From assembly GCF_009363255.1 (NCBI RefSeq), contig NZ_CP045318.1:658001-722000 (forward strand): 64,000 bases of DNA, in the 5' to 3' direction. The notes under the pieces are model-generated. The model worked only from the letters and a program-made list of their open reading frames with translations. It made no database searches and had not been told where the DNA came from. The stretch is from Roseivivax sp. THAF197b. GTDB lineage: Bacteria > Pseudomonadota > Alphaproteobacteria > Rhodobacterales > Rhodobacteraceae. Of this stretch, positions 56,582 to 64,000 are shown piece after piece. The translations under genes and the position numbers were made by a program. Position 1 is the first letter of the stretch. Each line of letters opens with the position of its first letter.

Positions 56582-57340
56582 ATGGACCGCTTTTCGGGCA
56601 AGACGATCATCATCACCGGCGCAGGCTCGGGCATCGGCGCCGCTGCTGCGCGTCGCTTCGGGCAGGAGGGCGCGCGCGTCGTGCTCGTGGGCCGCACGCG
56701 GGAAAAACTCGACAAGGTGGCGGATGACATTCCCGGCGCACAGGTGATCGCCGCGGATGTCGGCACCGAGGACGGAGTGCGCGCCATCGTCGACGGCACG
56801 ATCGAGGCCTTTGGCGGGATCGACGTTCTCGTCAATAATGCAGGCGTGGCCGAACCCGCCCGAATGGAGGACACGGAACGCGACGCATGGGACAAGACGC
56901 TGCGCATCAACCTCACCGGCGTCTACCTGATGACGCAGGCCGCCTGGCCGCATCTGAAAAAGAGCGGCGGCAATGTCGTGATGACCTCGTCCGTCTCCGG
57001 CATGGGCGGCGATTGGGGAATGCTGGCCTATAACGCGTCCAAGGGCGGGGTGAGCAATTTCGTCAAGGCGCTGGCGCTCGAGGCGGATCAGAGCGGCGTG
57101 CGCGTCAACGCGGTGGCGCCGTCTGCGACCGTGACCGACATGGCTTCGGGATTGGTGGAGAACGACACGCTTTACGGCAAGTTCAAGGAGCGTATCCCGC
57201 TTGGTCGTGCCGCCGACCCGGAGGAGGTGGGCGACGTGATTGCCTTTCTCGCCTCGCATGACGCACGCTTCGTGAACGGGGTGATCCTGCCCGTAGATGG
57301 CGGGCTGTCTGCCTCGAACGGCCAGCCGCCGCTCGGCTGA
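56582..57340 (+). CDS. SDR-family oxidoreductase
   Basis: A 252-residue classical short-chain dehydrogenase. Cofactor loop TGAGSGIGAAAA (about residues 13-24), NNAG motif (about 85), catalytic Ser in TSSVSGMGG and YNASKGG (Tyr-x-x-x-Lys) near 150. An Arg near the end of the second strand (GRTREK) favours NADP(H). Substrate unknown. First gene of a plus-strand run up to the PhnM gene. Confidence 0.9.
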   Translation: MDRFSGKTIIITGAGSGIGAAAARRFGQEGARVVLVGRTREKLDKVADDIPGAQVIAADVGTEDGVRAIVDGTIEAFGGIDVLVNNAGVAEPARMEDTERDAWDKTLRINLTGVYLMTQAAWPHLKKSGGNVVMTSSVSGMGGDWGMLAYNASKGGVSNFVKALALEADQSGVRVNAVAPSATVTDMASGLVENDTLYGKFKERIPLGRAADPEEVGDVIAFLASHDARFVNGVILPVDGGLSASNGQPPLG

Positions 57341-57400
57341 TCCGGCATTGACCTCGGCCCGCCAAGGGGTCTTTGTCGGCCCTGAAGCATTGGAGGCAGA

Positions 57401-57874
57401 ATGGCGGATTTCATGCGCGAAATGCGCGCCGGTGAAGAGGCGGCGGTCGACGCCCTCCTGAGGGCTGCGTTCGACAGCGCGGAGGAGGCCGAGATCGTCC
57501 GTCGCCTGCGCAAGGCGGGCGAGATCGCGGGCGAACAGGTCGTGGCCGAAGACGGCGCAGTGATCGGCTATCTGGCCTTGTCGGCCATGCGCGCGCCCAA
57601 GGGTTGGCTGTGCCTGGCGCCGGTCGCCGTCGCACCGGATCGGCAGCGTCAGGGCATCGGGCGGCGCATGGTGCGCTTTGTTGCGGGCTGGGCCGAGGCT
57701 GCAGGGCAGACGCTCGTCGTACTGGGCGATCCCGCCTTCTACAGCCGCTGCGGGTTTCGCATGGCAGAGGGTGTGACCTCGCCCTTTCCCCTCGATCATA
57801 CGCTTGTGGCGGGTCCGGCCAAGGCCAAGCCCGGCACTGCGCTGGTCTATCCCACGGCATTCGGAACCGAGTGA
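57401..57874 (+). CDS. GNAT-family N-acetyltransferase (YhbS-like)
   Basis: A 157-residue acetyltransferase with the AcCoA loop [19 protein letters not shown] (about residues 72-90) and [18 protein letters not shown] near 110, typical of the YhbS branch. GGAGG lies before ATG 57401. It overlaps the next gene (ATGA-type, one base). Substrate unknown. Confidence 0.87.
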   Translation: MADFMREMRAGEEAAVDALLRAAFDSAEEAEIVRRLRKAGEIAGEQVVAEDGAVIGYLALSAMRAPKGWLCLAPVAVAPDRQRQGIGRRMVRFVAGWAEAAGQTLVVLGDPAFYSRCGFRMAEGVTSPFPLDHTLVAGPAKAKPGTALVYPTAFGTE

Positions 57875-58719
57875 TGCGGCTGTTCCTCCTGACGGCGCTG
57901 ACCATGGTCGCCTTCGCGGCCAATTCCGTTCTCAACCGCCTCGCTCTGGTCGGAGGGGAGATGGATGCAAGCTGGTTCGGCACGATCCGGCTGGCCGCCG
58001 GGGCCCTCATGCTCGCCGCGATCTGCCTGATCCGGTCGGGGCAATTGCACTTGCGCGCACCGCGCAGGTGGGTCGGGGTCGGCGCTTTGCTGGTCTATGT
58101 CTACGGGTTCTCGCTGGCCTATGTCGTGCTCGATGCGGGTCTGGGCGCGCTGGTTCTGTTCGGCTTCGTTCAGATCAGCATGTTCGCGGGGAGCCTCTGG
58201 GGCGGAGAGCGACCGCCCGCGCGCCGCTGGATCGGGGCCGCGATGGCCTTTGCCGGGTTGGTCTGGCTGCTGGCGCCGGGGGTCGGCGCGGATATCAGCC
58301 TGCCGCACGGTCTGTTGATGGCCGCGGCGGGGATCGGCTGGGGAATCTATTCGCTCGCAGGCCGCGGGGCGGGGGATCCGGCGATGGGCACGGCGGCGAA
58401 CTTCATCCTCGCAGCCCCCATCGGTCTGGCGCTGAGCCTCGCTGTCGCCCCCCTTCCGGACCTGCCTGCAAGCGGCATGGCACTGGCGGTCCTGTCCGGC
58501 GCGGTGACCTCCGCCTTGGGGTATATCCTATGGTACAGCGTCCTGCCGCAACTGCCCGCGAGCGTCGCGGCGGTGGCGCAGCTGACCGTGCCGATCATTG
58601 CTCTTGCGGGCGGGATGATCTTTCTGGGCGAGGCGCTGACCCTGACCTTCGCGCTCGCGAGCATTCTTGTCCTGGGCGGTGTCGCCGTGTCGGTTTTGCC
58701 GTTTTCGAAGCGCCGCTGA
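57874..58719 (+). CDS. DMT-superfamily (EamA) transporter
   Basis: A 281-residue membrane protein with about ten hydrophobic helices in two EamA halves (about 1-130 and 140-275). The TGATG overlap with the GNAT gene shows coupling. DMT members export amino acids or metabolites; substrate unknown. Confidence 0.88.
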   Translation: MRLFLLTALTMVAFAANSVLNRLALVGGEMDASWFGTIRLAAGALMLAAICLIRSGQLHLRAPRRWVGVGALLVYVYGFSLAYVVLDAGLGALVLFGFVQISMFAGSLWGGERPPARRWIGAAMAFAGLVWLLAPGVGADISLPHGLLMAAAGIGWGIYSLAGRGAGDPAMGTAANFILAAPIGLALSLAVAPLPDLPASGMALAVLSGAVTSALGYILWYSVLPQLPASVAAVAQLTVPIIALAGGMIFLGEALTLTFALASILVLGGVAVSVLPFSKRR

Positions 58720-58736
58720 ACGCTTATGTGAGGCGC

Positions 58737-59486
58737 ATGCGGTTTATCCTCCTGTCCTGTCTCATGCTGCTGGCCGTGCCTGCCCGGGCCGATTGCGTCG
58801 TGCTCCTGCACGGGCTCGCGCGGAGCGAGGCGTCCTTCCTGCCGATGGCCGAAATCCTCGAGCTTGAGGGCTACAGGACCGTCGTGCCGGGTTATCCCTC
58901 GACCGAAAAGCGGATCGACACGCTGGTCGAGGAGACGTTGCCGCAAGCCTTCGCGGAATGTGGCGATCAGAAAGTGCATATCGTCAGCCATTCCATGGGT
59001 GGCATCCTCGCGCGGGTCTGGCTGGCCGAGAACCGGCCCGAGAAGCTGGGTCGCGTGGTGATGCTGGCCCCGCCCAACCATGGCAGCGAATTGGTGGACG
59101 AGCTGGGCGGGCTGGAGCTTTTCGCCTGGATCAACGGTCCTGCCGGGGCGCAGCTCGGCACCGGCTCCGAGGACCTGCCTGCGCGTCTGCCGCCCGTCGA
59201 TTTCGAGCTGGGCGTGATCGCAGGATCGCGGTCGCTCAATCCGATCTACTCGGCGCTGATCCCCGGCACCGATGACGGCAAGGTCTCCATCGCTTCGACC
59301 CGTGTCGAGGGCATGAAGGCGCATCTGATCCTGCCTGTGACGCATACCTTCATCATGCAAAGCCCCGAGGTGATGGCCCAGGTTCTGGTCTTCCTGCGCG
59401 AAGGTGAATTCACCCGGATCGGCCAATGGGGCAGTATCCTGCCGCTTGACGAATTGCCCTGTCTCATCGGGTTCTGCGATGACTGA
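58737..59486 (+). CDS. Exported lipase-like alpha/beta hydrolase
   Basis: A 249-residue serine hydrolase with signal peptide [18 protein letters not shown], the oxyanion segment [14 protein letters not shown], nucleophile elbow VSHSMGG (Ser near residue 85) and a likely His in LPVTHTFIM. Resembles triacylglycerol lipase/PGAP1-like esterases. It overlaps the PhnM gene by eight bases. Confidence 0.85.
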   Translation: MRFILLSCLMLLAVPARADCVVLLHGLARSEASFLPMAEILELEGYRTVVPGYPSTEKRIDTLVEETLPQAFAECGDQKVHIVSHSMGGILARVWLAENRPEKLGRVVMLAPPNHGSELVDELGGLELFAWINGPAGAQLGTGSEDLPARLPPVDFELGVIAGSRSLNPIYSALIPGTDDGKVSIASTRVEGMKAHLILPVTHTFIMQSPEVMAQVLVFLREGEFTRIGQWGSILPLDELPCLIGFCDD

Positions 59487-60621
59487 GTTGCGACTGACGG
59501 GGGCCGACATCCTCGATCCCGAAGGCTGGACGCGCCGCGATCTCGCGTGGTCGGACGGCACGATCGGCCCGGTGGATGCGCGCGCCGTGGACCTTGAGGG
59601 CTACCGCGTCCTGCCCGGCATCATCGACGCCCATGGCGACGGGTTCGAGCGGCACATGGCCCCGCGCCGGGGGGCCTTGCGTGCAGCGGAAGGCGGTGTG
59701 GTCGCCACCGCGGCAGAGCTCGCGGCGAATGGCATAACTACCGGCGTCATGGCGCAGTTCTGGTCCTGGGAAGGCGGTATGCGCGGACCGGATTTTGCCG
59801 AGCATGTCTTCGACAGCGTCGCGCGCACCAGGGGCAGTCTGCAGATCGACCTGCGCCTGCAGCTGCGGCTTGAGACGCATTACCTCGAAAGCTTCGCCCG
59901 CGCGGAGGCGGCGGTGGCGCGCTACGGCATCGACTACGTCGTGTTCAACGATCACCTGCCGCATGAAAGACTGGCGCAGGGACGCCGTCCGCCGCGGCTG
60001 ACCGGACAGGCGTTGAAATCCGGCCGCAATCCCGATGCGCATTTCGCGCTGCTGCTGGAGCTGCACGCCAAGGGGCCTGAGGTCACGGAGGCGCTCGATG
60101 CGCTTTGCGCGCGGCTTTCCGCGGCGGGTGTCAGATTGGGAAGCCACGATGATGCGACCGCCGAAACGCGCGCTGCGTGGCGGGCACGCGGCGTGGCCCT
60201 GTCGGAGTTTCCAGAGACCGAAGAGGCGGCGCGGGCCGCGCAAGAGGCGGGCGAGGGCGTGATCCTCGGTGCGCCCAACGTGGTGCGCGGGGCCAGCCAC
60301 AAGGGCAATGCGTCGGCCGCCGATCTCGTGGCGGACGGGCTCTGCGATGCGCTGGCCTCGGATTACCATTACCCCGCGCCGCTCGCGGCGGTGCTGAGGC
60401 TGGTGGAGCTTGGTATCTGTGATTGGCCGCAGGCCTGGGCGCTGGTCTCCAGCGGGCCCGCGCGCCTTCTGGGCCTGACGGATCGCGGAACCCTTGCGCC
60501 GGGACAGCGTGCGGATCTGATCGTGCTGGACGCGCAGGACCGAGTCGCCGCAACCATCGCAGGCGGAAAGGTCGCCTACATGACCGGCCCCGTGGCGGAG
60601 CGCTTTCTCAGCCCCGGATGA
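59479..60621 (+). CDS. phnM: PhnM-family alpha-D-ribose 1-methylphosphonate 5-triphosphate diphosphatase
   Basis: A 380-residue amidohydrolase that in C-P lyase removes pyrophosphate from the ribose methylphosphonate triphosphate. Metal ligands His52 and His59 lie in [16 protein letters not shown], the later metal Lys/Glu region around [14 protein letters not shown] and the SHDDA motif ([11 protein letters not shown]). No other phn gene is adjacent, so an orphan or a related amidohydrolase is possible. It overlaps the lipase upstream and purK (14 bases) downstream. Confidence 0.84.
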   Translation: MTELRLTGADILDPEGWTRRDLAWSDGTIGPVDARAVDLEGYRVLPGIIDAHGDGFERHMAPRRGALRAAEGGVVATAAELAANGITTGVMAQFWSWEGGMRGPDFAEHVFDSVARTRGSLQIDLRLQLRLETHYLESFARAEAAVARYGIDYVVFNDHLPHERLAQGRRPPRLTGQALKSGRNPDAHFALLLELHAKGPEVTEALDALCARLSAAGVRLGSHDDATAETRAAWRARGVALSEFPETEEAARAAQEAGEGVILGAPNVVRGASHKGNASAADLVADGLCDALASDYHYPAPLAAVLRLVELGICDWPQAWALVSSGPARLLGLTDRGTLAPGQRADLIVLDAQDRVAATIAGGKVAYMTGPVAERFLSPG

Positions 60622-61681
60622 TCCGGTTGATATGGCCCATCTTGCGGCCCGGTTTCACCTCGGCCTTGCCGTAGAGATGCAGCGCCACGTCGCGCTCCTG
60701 CGAGAGGGCGGGCACGCGGTCCATATCGGTGCCGATCAGGTTCTCCATCACCACATCCGTATGGCGACTGCCATCGCCCAAAGGCCATCCCGCCACGGCG
60801 CGAATATGCTGTTCGAACTGGTCGATGGCGCAGCCATTCTGTGTCCAATGGCCGGAATTGTGCACGCGCGGCGCGATCTCGTTCACGATGAGGCCTGACT
60901 GCGTTACGAAGAGCTCCACGCCCATGACGCCTACGTAATCGAGCTCCGTCAGGATACGACCCGCGAGCAGCACGGCGTCCTGACGATGGGCGGCGGTCAG
61001 GTTGGCCGGAACGGTGGTCGTGCGCAGGATGCCGCCTTCATGGACATTCTCGCCCGGATCGAAGCAGGCGACCTCGCCCGAGGGGCCGCGCGCGGCAATA
61101 ACCGACACTTCGTGGGTGAACTCGACAAACCCTTCGAGGATCGCAGGCGCGCCGGACATATCGGCGAGCGCGGCATCCGCCTGCGACGCATCCATGATCC
61201 GTGCCTGCCCCTTGCCGTCATAGCCGAAGCGGCGGGTCTTCAGGATGGCGGGCGTGCCGATGGTCTCAAGCGCTTGCGACAGGGCAGCGGCATCGGGGAT
61301 ATCGGCATAGGGCGCGACCTTGAGGCCGAGCCCCGACAGGAAGTCTTTCTCTGTCAGGCGGTCCTGGCTGACGCGCAACGCCTCGCGGCCGGGACGGATC
61401 GGGCGCAGCGCCGACAGCGTGTCGAGTGCTGCGGTCGGGATGTTCTCGAACTCGTAGCTGATGACGTCGACGGCCTCCGCGAAGGCGGTCAGTGCGGCCT
61501 CGTCCTCATAGGCGGCGGTGGTGACGCGATGCGCGACCTGGCCTGCGGGCGGCTCGGCACCCGGCTCGAAGATATGCGTCTTGAAGCCCAGGCGCGCGGC
61601 GGCAACGGACAGCATCCGGCCCAGCTGGCCGCCGCCCAGGATACCGATGGTTGCGCCTTGGGGGAGGGGCGTGTCGCTCAT
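60608..61681 (-). CDS. purK: N5-carboxyaminoimidazole ribonucleotide synthase (PurK)
   Basis: A 357-residue ATP-grasp enzyme converting AIR plus bicarbonate to N5-CAIR. Start IGILGGGQLGRMLSVAAARLGF and the ATP-grasp KTRRFGYDGKGQARI segment are diagnostic; it ends IINRIIRG-like. It follows purE by 63 bases in the same direction and converges with phnM. Confidence 0.96.
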   Translation of the reverse strand: MSDTPLPQGATIGILGGGQLGRMLSVAAARLGFKTHIFEPGAEPPAGQVAHRVTTAAYEDEAALTAFAEAVDVISYEFENIPTAALDTLSALRPIRPGREALRVSQDRLTEKDFLSGLGLKVAPYADIPDAAALSQALETIGTPAILKTRRFGYDGKGQARIMDASQADAALADMSGAPAILEGFVEFTHEVSVIAARGPSGEVACFDPGENVHEGGILRTTTVPANLTAAHRQDAVLLAGRILTELDYVGVMGVELFVTQSGLIVNEIAPRVHNSGHWTQNGCAIDQFEQHIRAVAGWPLGDGSRHTDVVMENLIGTDMDRVPALSQERDVALHLYGKAEVKPGRKMGHINRIIRG

Positions 61682-61744
61682 GTCAGGCCTTGCGCGTTTT
61701 GAGGGAAAGGGCGTGCGGATGGATCAAAGAGTTTAAGGCCGTGC

Positions 61745-62239
61745 TCAGTCGCGCTGCGGCTCTTCGGGGATCGAGGCGGCGAGATCGGCGCGCCATTTGT
61801 CCAGCCGGGCGGCCAGTGCCTCGTCCTCGTTGGCGAGGATCGCGGCGGCCATCAGACCGGCATTGGCGGCCCCTGCGGCCCCGATGGCCATGGTGGCCAC
61901 AGGAAAGCCGCGCGGCATCTGCAGGATCGAATAGAGGCTGTCGACGCCCGACAGCGCACGGGTCTGGACGGGCACGCCGATCACCGGCACGCGTGTCTTC
62001 GACGCCATCATGCCCGGCAGATGCGCGGCCCCGCCGGCACCCGCGATGATCACCTTGAGGCCGCGGTCCACCGCCGTCTTGCCGTAATCCCACAGACGGT
62101 CCGGCGTGCGATGCGCGGACACGATCCGCGCCTCATAGGGAATACCCAGCGCCTCCAGCATGTCGGCAGCTTCCTTCATGGTGGGCCAGTCCGACTGGCT
62201 GCCCATGATCAGACCCACTTTCACCGCGATCGCGTCCAT
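61745..62239 (-). CDS. purE: N5-carboxyaminoimidazole ribonucleotide mutase (PurE)
   Basis: A 164-residue mutase converting N5-CAIR to CAIR. Motifs [32 protein letters not shown] and [14 protein letters not shown] are classic. ATG 62239 follows AGGGGAC. Forms an operon with purK. Confidence 0.97.
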   Translation of the reverse strand: MDAIAVKVGLIMGSQSDWPTMKEAADMLEALGIPYEARIVSAHRTPDRLWDYGKTAVDRGLKVIIAGAGGAAHLPGMMASKTRVPVIGVPVQTRALSGVDSLYSILQMPRGFPVATMAIGAAGAANAGLMAAAILANEDEALAARLDKWRADLAASIPEEPQRD

Positions 62240-62287
62240 TGGCTGTCCCCTGCAACGTTCAGCGTCGGGTTAGCCCGCCCCGCGAAA

Positions 62288-62512
62288 TTACGCAATGATA
62301 TCGGGAAAGAGGCGGTCTTCGATATACGCGATCATGTCCTTGAGCTGGAGCTTGCGCTTCTTCAGCCGCTGGATCGTCAAGGCATCCGACGTGCCGCGCT
62401 CCTGCAGGGCGCGGATGGCCTCGTCGAGGTCGCGATGTTCGCTTTTCAGAACCTGCAATTCGATGCGGAGCACCTCGTCCGATTTCATCGAGATATCGTT
62501 GAACGCGTTCAT
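62288..62512 (-). CDS. DUF465 (YdcH)-family small protein
   Basis: A 74-residue helical protein of the DUF465/YdcH family, starting MNAFNDISMKSDEVLRIELQ and ending DMIAYIEDRLFPDIIA, a heptad-like coiled coil (QRLKKRKLQLKD). Function unknown. Divergent from hsp20. Confidence 0.88.
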   Translation of the reverse strand: MNAFNDISMKSDEVLRIELQVLKSEHRDLDEAIRALQERGTSDALTIQRLKKRKLQLKDMIAYIEDRLFPDIIA

Positions 62513-62597
62513 TGACTGTCCTTGAAGCCGATGGTGCAGGAGCCCCGAAAATAACGAATTTGCGGTCTTAGGCCTAGCCCCAAAGCAGGGCTCAGAC

Positions 62598-62626
62598 CTT
62601 GCAAGCTGCGAAATGTGCTCCCATAT
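62598..62626 (+). promoter_or_regulatory. Candidate RpoH-type promoter of hsp20
   Basis: CTTGCA (62598-62603), 17-base spacer, CCATAT (62621-62626). The form fits alphaproteobacterial RpoH promoters (CTTG...CCATAT). It lies 63 bases before the chosen hsp20 start. Confidence 0.6.
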
Positions 62627-62689
62627 TTTGGATAAGGATCGCCAGAACGGGGTCCGAAGATGACGATCGCTTGCGAAAAGGATGCGTCG

Positions 62690-63100
62690 ATGACGAAAAT
62701 GACTCTGGGGTCCCATCCCCACATGCTGGGTTTCGAGCAGCTCGAGCGCCTTCTTGAACGGACCGCGAAGTCCTCGGAGGGCTACCCGCCATACAATATC
62801 GAGCGCACGGCGGAAGATGCCTACCGCATCACGCTGGCCGTTGCAGGGTTCGCCGAGAAGGACCTGTCGATCACCGTCGAGGACCGGCAACTCGTTGTGC
62901 GCGGCCGCCAGTCCGAGGACGAGCCGGATCGCGTCTACCTGCATCGGGGCATCGCGGCCCGCCAGTTCCAGCGCAGCTTCGTGCTGGCAGACGGGGTCGA
63001 GGTTGGTGAAGCCATCCTCGAGAACGGTTTGCTCCATGTGGACCTGACCGTCGCGCGGCCCGAACCGGTGGTGCAGAACATTCAGATAAAGCGGGGATGA
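62690..63100 (+). CDS. Small heat-shock protein Hsp20 (IbpA-like)
   Basis: A 136-residue holdase. The N-terminus MTKMTLGSHPHMLGFEQLERLLERTAKS is typical of the alphaproteobacterial group. The alpha-crystallin domain (about 40-130) shows YNIERTAEDAYRITLAVAGF and the GLLHVDL motif before a short tail. ATG 62690 follows AAAGGA; an upstream ATG (62660) has no ribosome site. Co-transcribed with DUF1150. Confidence 0.93.
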   Translation: MTKMTLGSHPHMLGFEQLERLLERTAKSSEGYPPYNIERTAEDAYRITLAVAGFAEKDLSITVEDRQLVVRGRQSEDEPDRVYLHRGIAARQFQRSFVLADGVEVGEAILENGLLHVDLTVARPEPVVQNIQIKRG

Positions 63101-63104
63101 GCAG

Positions 63105-63332
63105 ATGAATACAGCTTTCGACTTCTCGAAATTCGAACAGGACCGCATGGTCTATATCCGGCCCGTCAAAGTGGCCGATCTGCCCGAGGATGTGCGCGAG
63201 CACGCAGACGGCAGCGATGAACTTTACGCCGTGCACGCGACCGACGGCGAGCGTCTGGCGCTGGTCAAGGAGCGGAACCTCGCGTTCATCCTGGCACGGC
63301 AGAACGATATGAGCCCGGTGACGGTGCACTGA
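63105..63332 (+). CDS. DUF1150-family small protein
   Basis: A 75-residue protein starting MNTAFDFSKFEQDRMVYIRP and ending RQNDMSPVTVH, of the DUF1150 family. Function unknown. It begins four bases after hsp20, so it is probably heat-induced with it. A strong terminator follows. Confidence 0.88.
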   Translation: MNTAFDFSKFEQDRMVYIRPVKVADLPEDVREHADGSDELYAVHATDGERLALVKERNLAFILARQNDMSPVTVH

Positions 63333-63357
63333 GCCAGGGCATGAGCCGAACGTGACG

Positions 63358-63379
63358 AAGCCGCCCTTCGGGGCGGCTT
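63358..63379 (+). terminator. Intrinsic terminator of hsp20-DUF1150
   Basis: AAGCCGCCC pairs with GGGCGGCTT around a TTCG tetraloop, followed by TTCTGTTTCT. A nine-base-pair stem with a stable tetraloop; 26 bases beyond the DUF1150 stop. Confidence 0.88.
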
Positions 63380-63411
63380 TTCTGTTTCTGGTTGCCCTTT
63401 ATCCGAGAAAA

Positions 63412-63440
63412 AAGGCCCCCGTCAATGACGAGGGGGCCTT
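63412..63440 (-). terminator. Intrinsic terminator of cysC
   Basis: On the minus strand AAGGCCCCC pairs with GGGGGCCTT, followed by TTTTCTC. It starts 21 bases beyond the cysC stop. The T run and stem make it a good terminator. Confidence 0.82.
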
Positions 63441-63461
63441 TGCCGTATCTGACTTTCGGGA

Positions 63462-64000
63462 TCACTCGCCTGCAATCAGGCCCATGGATTCGAGCTTCAG
63501 CAGAACCTGGTGGGCGCAATTGTCGACGAAGGTGCCTTCGGTCTCGACGCGCAGTTCGGGGTTCTCGGGCACGTCATACGGGTCGGAGATGCCGGTGAAT
63601 TCCTTGATCTTGCCTTCCCGCGCCAGCTTGTAGAGGCCCTTGCGGTCGCGGCGTTCGCATTCCTCCAGCGAGGTGGCGACGTGCACCTCGACAAAGGCGC
63701 CGTATTGCTCGATCTCCTCGCGCACGGCGCGGCGGGTGGCGGCATATGGCGCGATGGGTGCACAGATGGCGATACCGCCATTCTTGGTGATCTCGGAGGC
63801 GACATAGCCGATGCGCCGGATGTTCAGGTCGCGGTGCTCTTTCGAGAAGCCCAGCTCGGAGCTGAGGTTCTTCCGCACGATATCGCCGTCCAGAAGCGTG
63901 ACCGGGCGGCCGCCCATCTCCATCAGCTTGACCATGAGCGCGTTGGCGATGGTCGATTTGCCGGAGCCGGAGAAGCCGGTGAAGAACACGGTGAAACCCT
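63462..64000 (-). CDS. cysC: Adenylylsulfate kinase (CysC domain), partial at the window edge
   Basis: APS kinase domain of about 179 visible residues. P-loop GFSGSGKSTIANAL, the DGDIVRKNLSSELGFSKEHRDLNIRRIGYVA segment split by DGDxxR (about 35 codons in), and the C-terminal GISDPYDVPENPEL are present. It makes PAPS from APS. The frame is open to the right edge (GFTVFF before the P-loop), so the protein continues upstream. In many roseobacters this domain is fused behind ATP sulfurylase, which is likely here but unseen. Confidence 0.9.
   Translation of the reverse strand, partial: GFTVFFTGFSGSGKSTIANALMVKLMEMGGRPVTLLDGDIVRKNLSSELGFSKEHRDLNIRRIGYVASEITKNGGIAICAPIAPYAATRRAVREEIEQYGAFVEVHVATSLEECERRDRKGLYKLAREGKIKEFTGISDPYDVPENPELRVETEGTFVDNCAHQVLLKLESMGLIAGE

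Overview
The window is GC-rich, densely coded DNA from an alphaproteobacterium, most likely a member of the Rhodobacteraceae (Roseobacter/Rhodobacter group). This rests on gene content and on regulatory signals: an RpoH sigma factor of RpoHII type behind a TGATCT-N18-TAATA promoter like those read by Rhodobacter RpoE, an alphaproteobacterial LexA box (GAAC-N7-GAAC), a CIRCE element before groESL, the LppC/RsmI/YraN/GshB cluster, and the small DUF465, Hsp20 and DUF1150 genes. No rRNA, tRNA, CRISPR array, insertion sequence or phage gene was recognised. It reads as chromosomal backbone with a few accessory inserts.

Layout. 1-10,773 (minus strand) is a Tad/Flp type IVc pilus locus: two small pilins, CpaB, the secretin CpaC, an OmpA-like lipoprotein, CpaE, the ATPase CpaF, TadB, TadC, two TPR lipoproteins and the start of a prepilin peptidase cut by the window edge. 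Hairpins divide it into several likely transcription units. A divergent lytic transglycosylase lies next to it. 11,978-19,393 holds an FAD-linked oxidase, a metallo-beta-lactamase-fold protein and a four-gene BMP-type (nucleoside-like) ABC importer. 19,548-21,089 is nfuA-tsaB-rimI. 21,278-23,988 carries a membrane chemoreceptor with a small gene on either side, and a universal stress protein. 24,043-33,220 is mixed metabolism and housekeeping: a branched-chain aminotransferase, a VOC protein, an ABC1 kinase, a MetX-like hydrolase, trpS, a rhomboid-fold protein that has lost its catalytic residues, a phospholipase D and murJ. 33,422-37,280 holds a NYN-LOTUS protein, glutathione-dependent formaldehyde dehydrogenase and an SOS-controlled ImuB. 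37,404-45,424 has glnD, the LppC-like lipoprotein, rsmI, yraN, gshB and comM.

45,861-50,368 begins with rpoH2 coupled to a ChaN-like gene, then coaBC, dut and a membrane-anchored MoeB/ThiF-type E1 enzyme. Next come an M3 peptidase, a TraB/GumN protein, a DUF2161 protein and groESL. 56,582-60,621 is a plus-strand run of SDR, GNAT, DMT exporter, lipase-like hydrolase and a PhnM-type amidohydrolase. purE/purK, DUF465, Hsp20, DUF1150 and the APS kinase end of a cysC gene close the window.

How the parts connect. Stress control is a recurring theme: rpoH2 (likely RpoE-driven), groESL (CIRCE), hsp20 (RpoH-like promoter) and imuB (LexA). The most unusual points are the Asp-Trp variant of the Flp pilin motif in two tandem pilins, the inactive rhomboid, the orphan ImuB with its SOS box, an inverted repeat abutting the rpoH2 promoter, and a 47-residue gene overlapping the chemoreceptor's 3' end.
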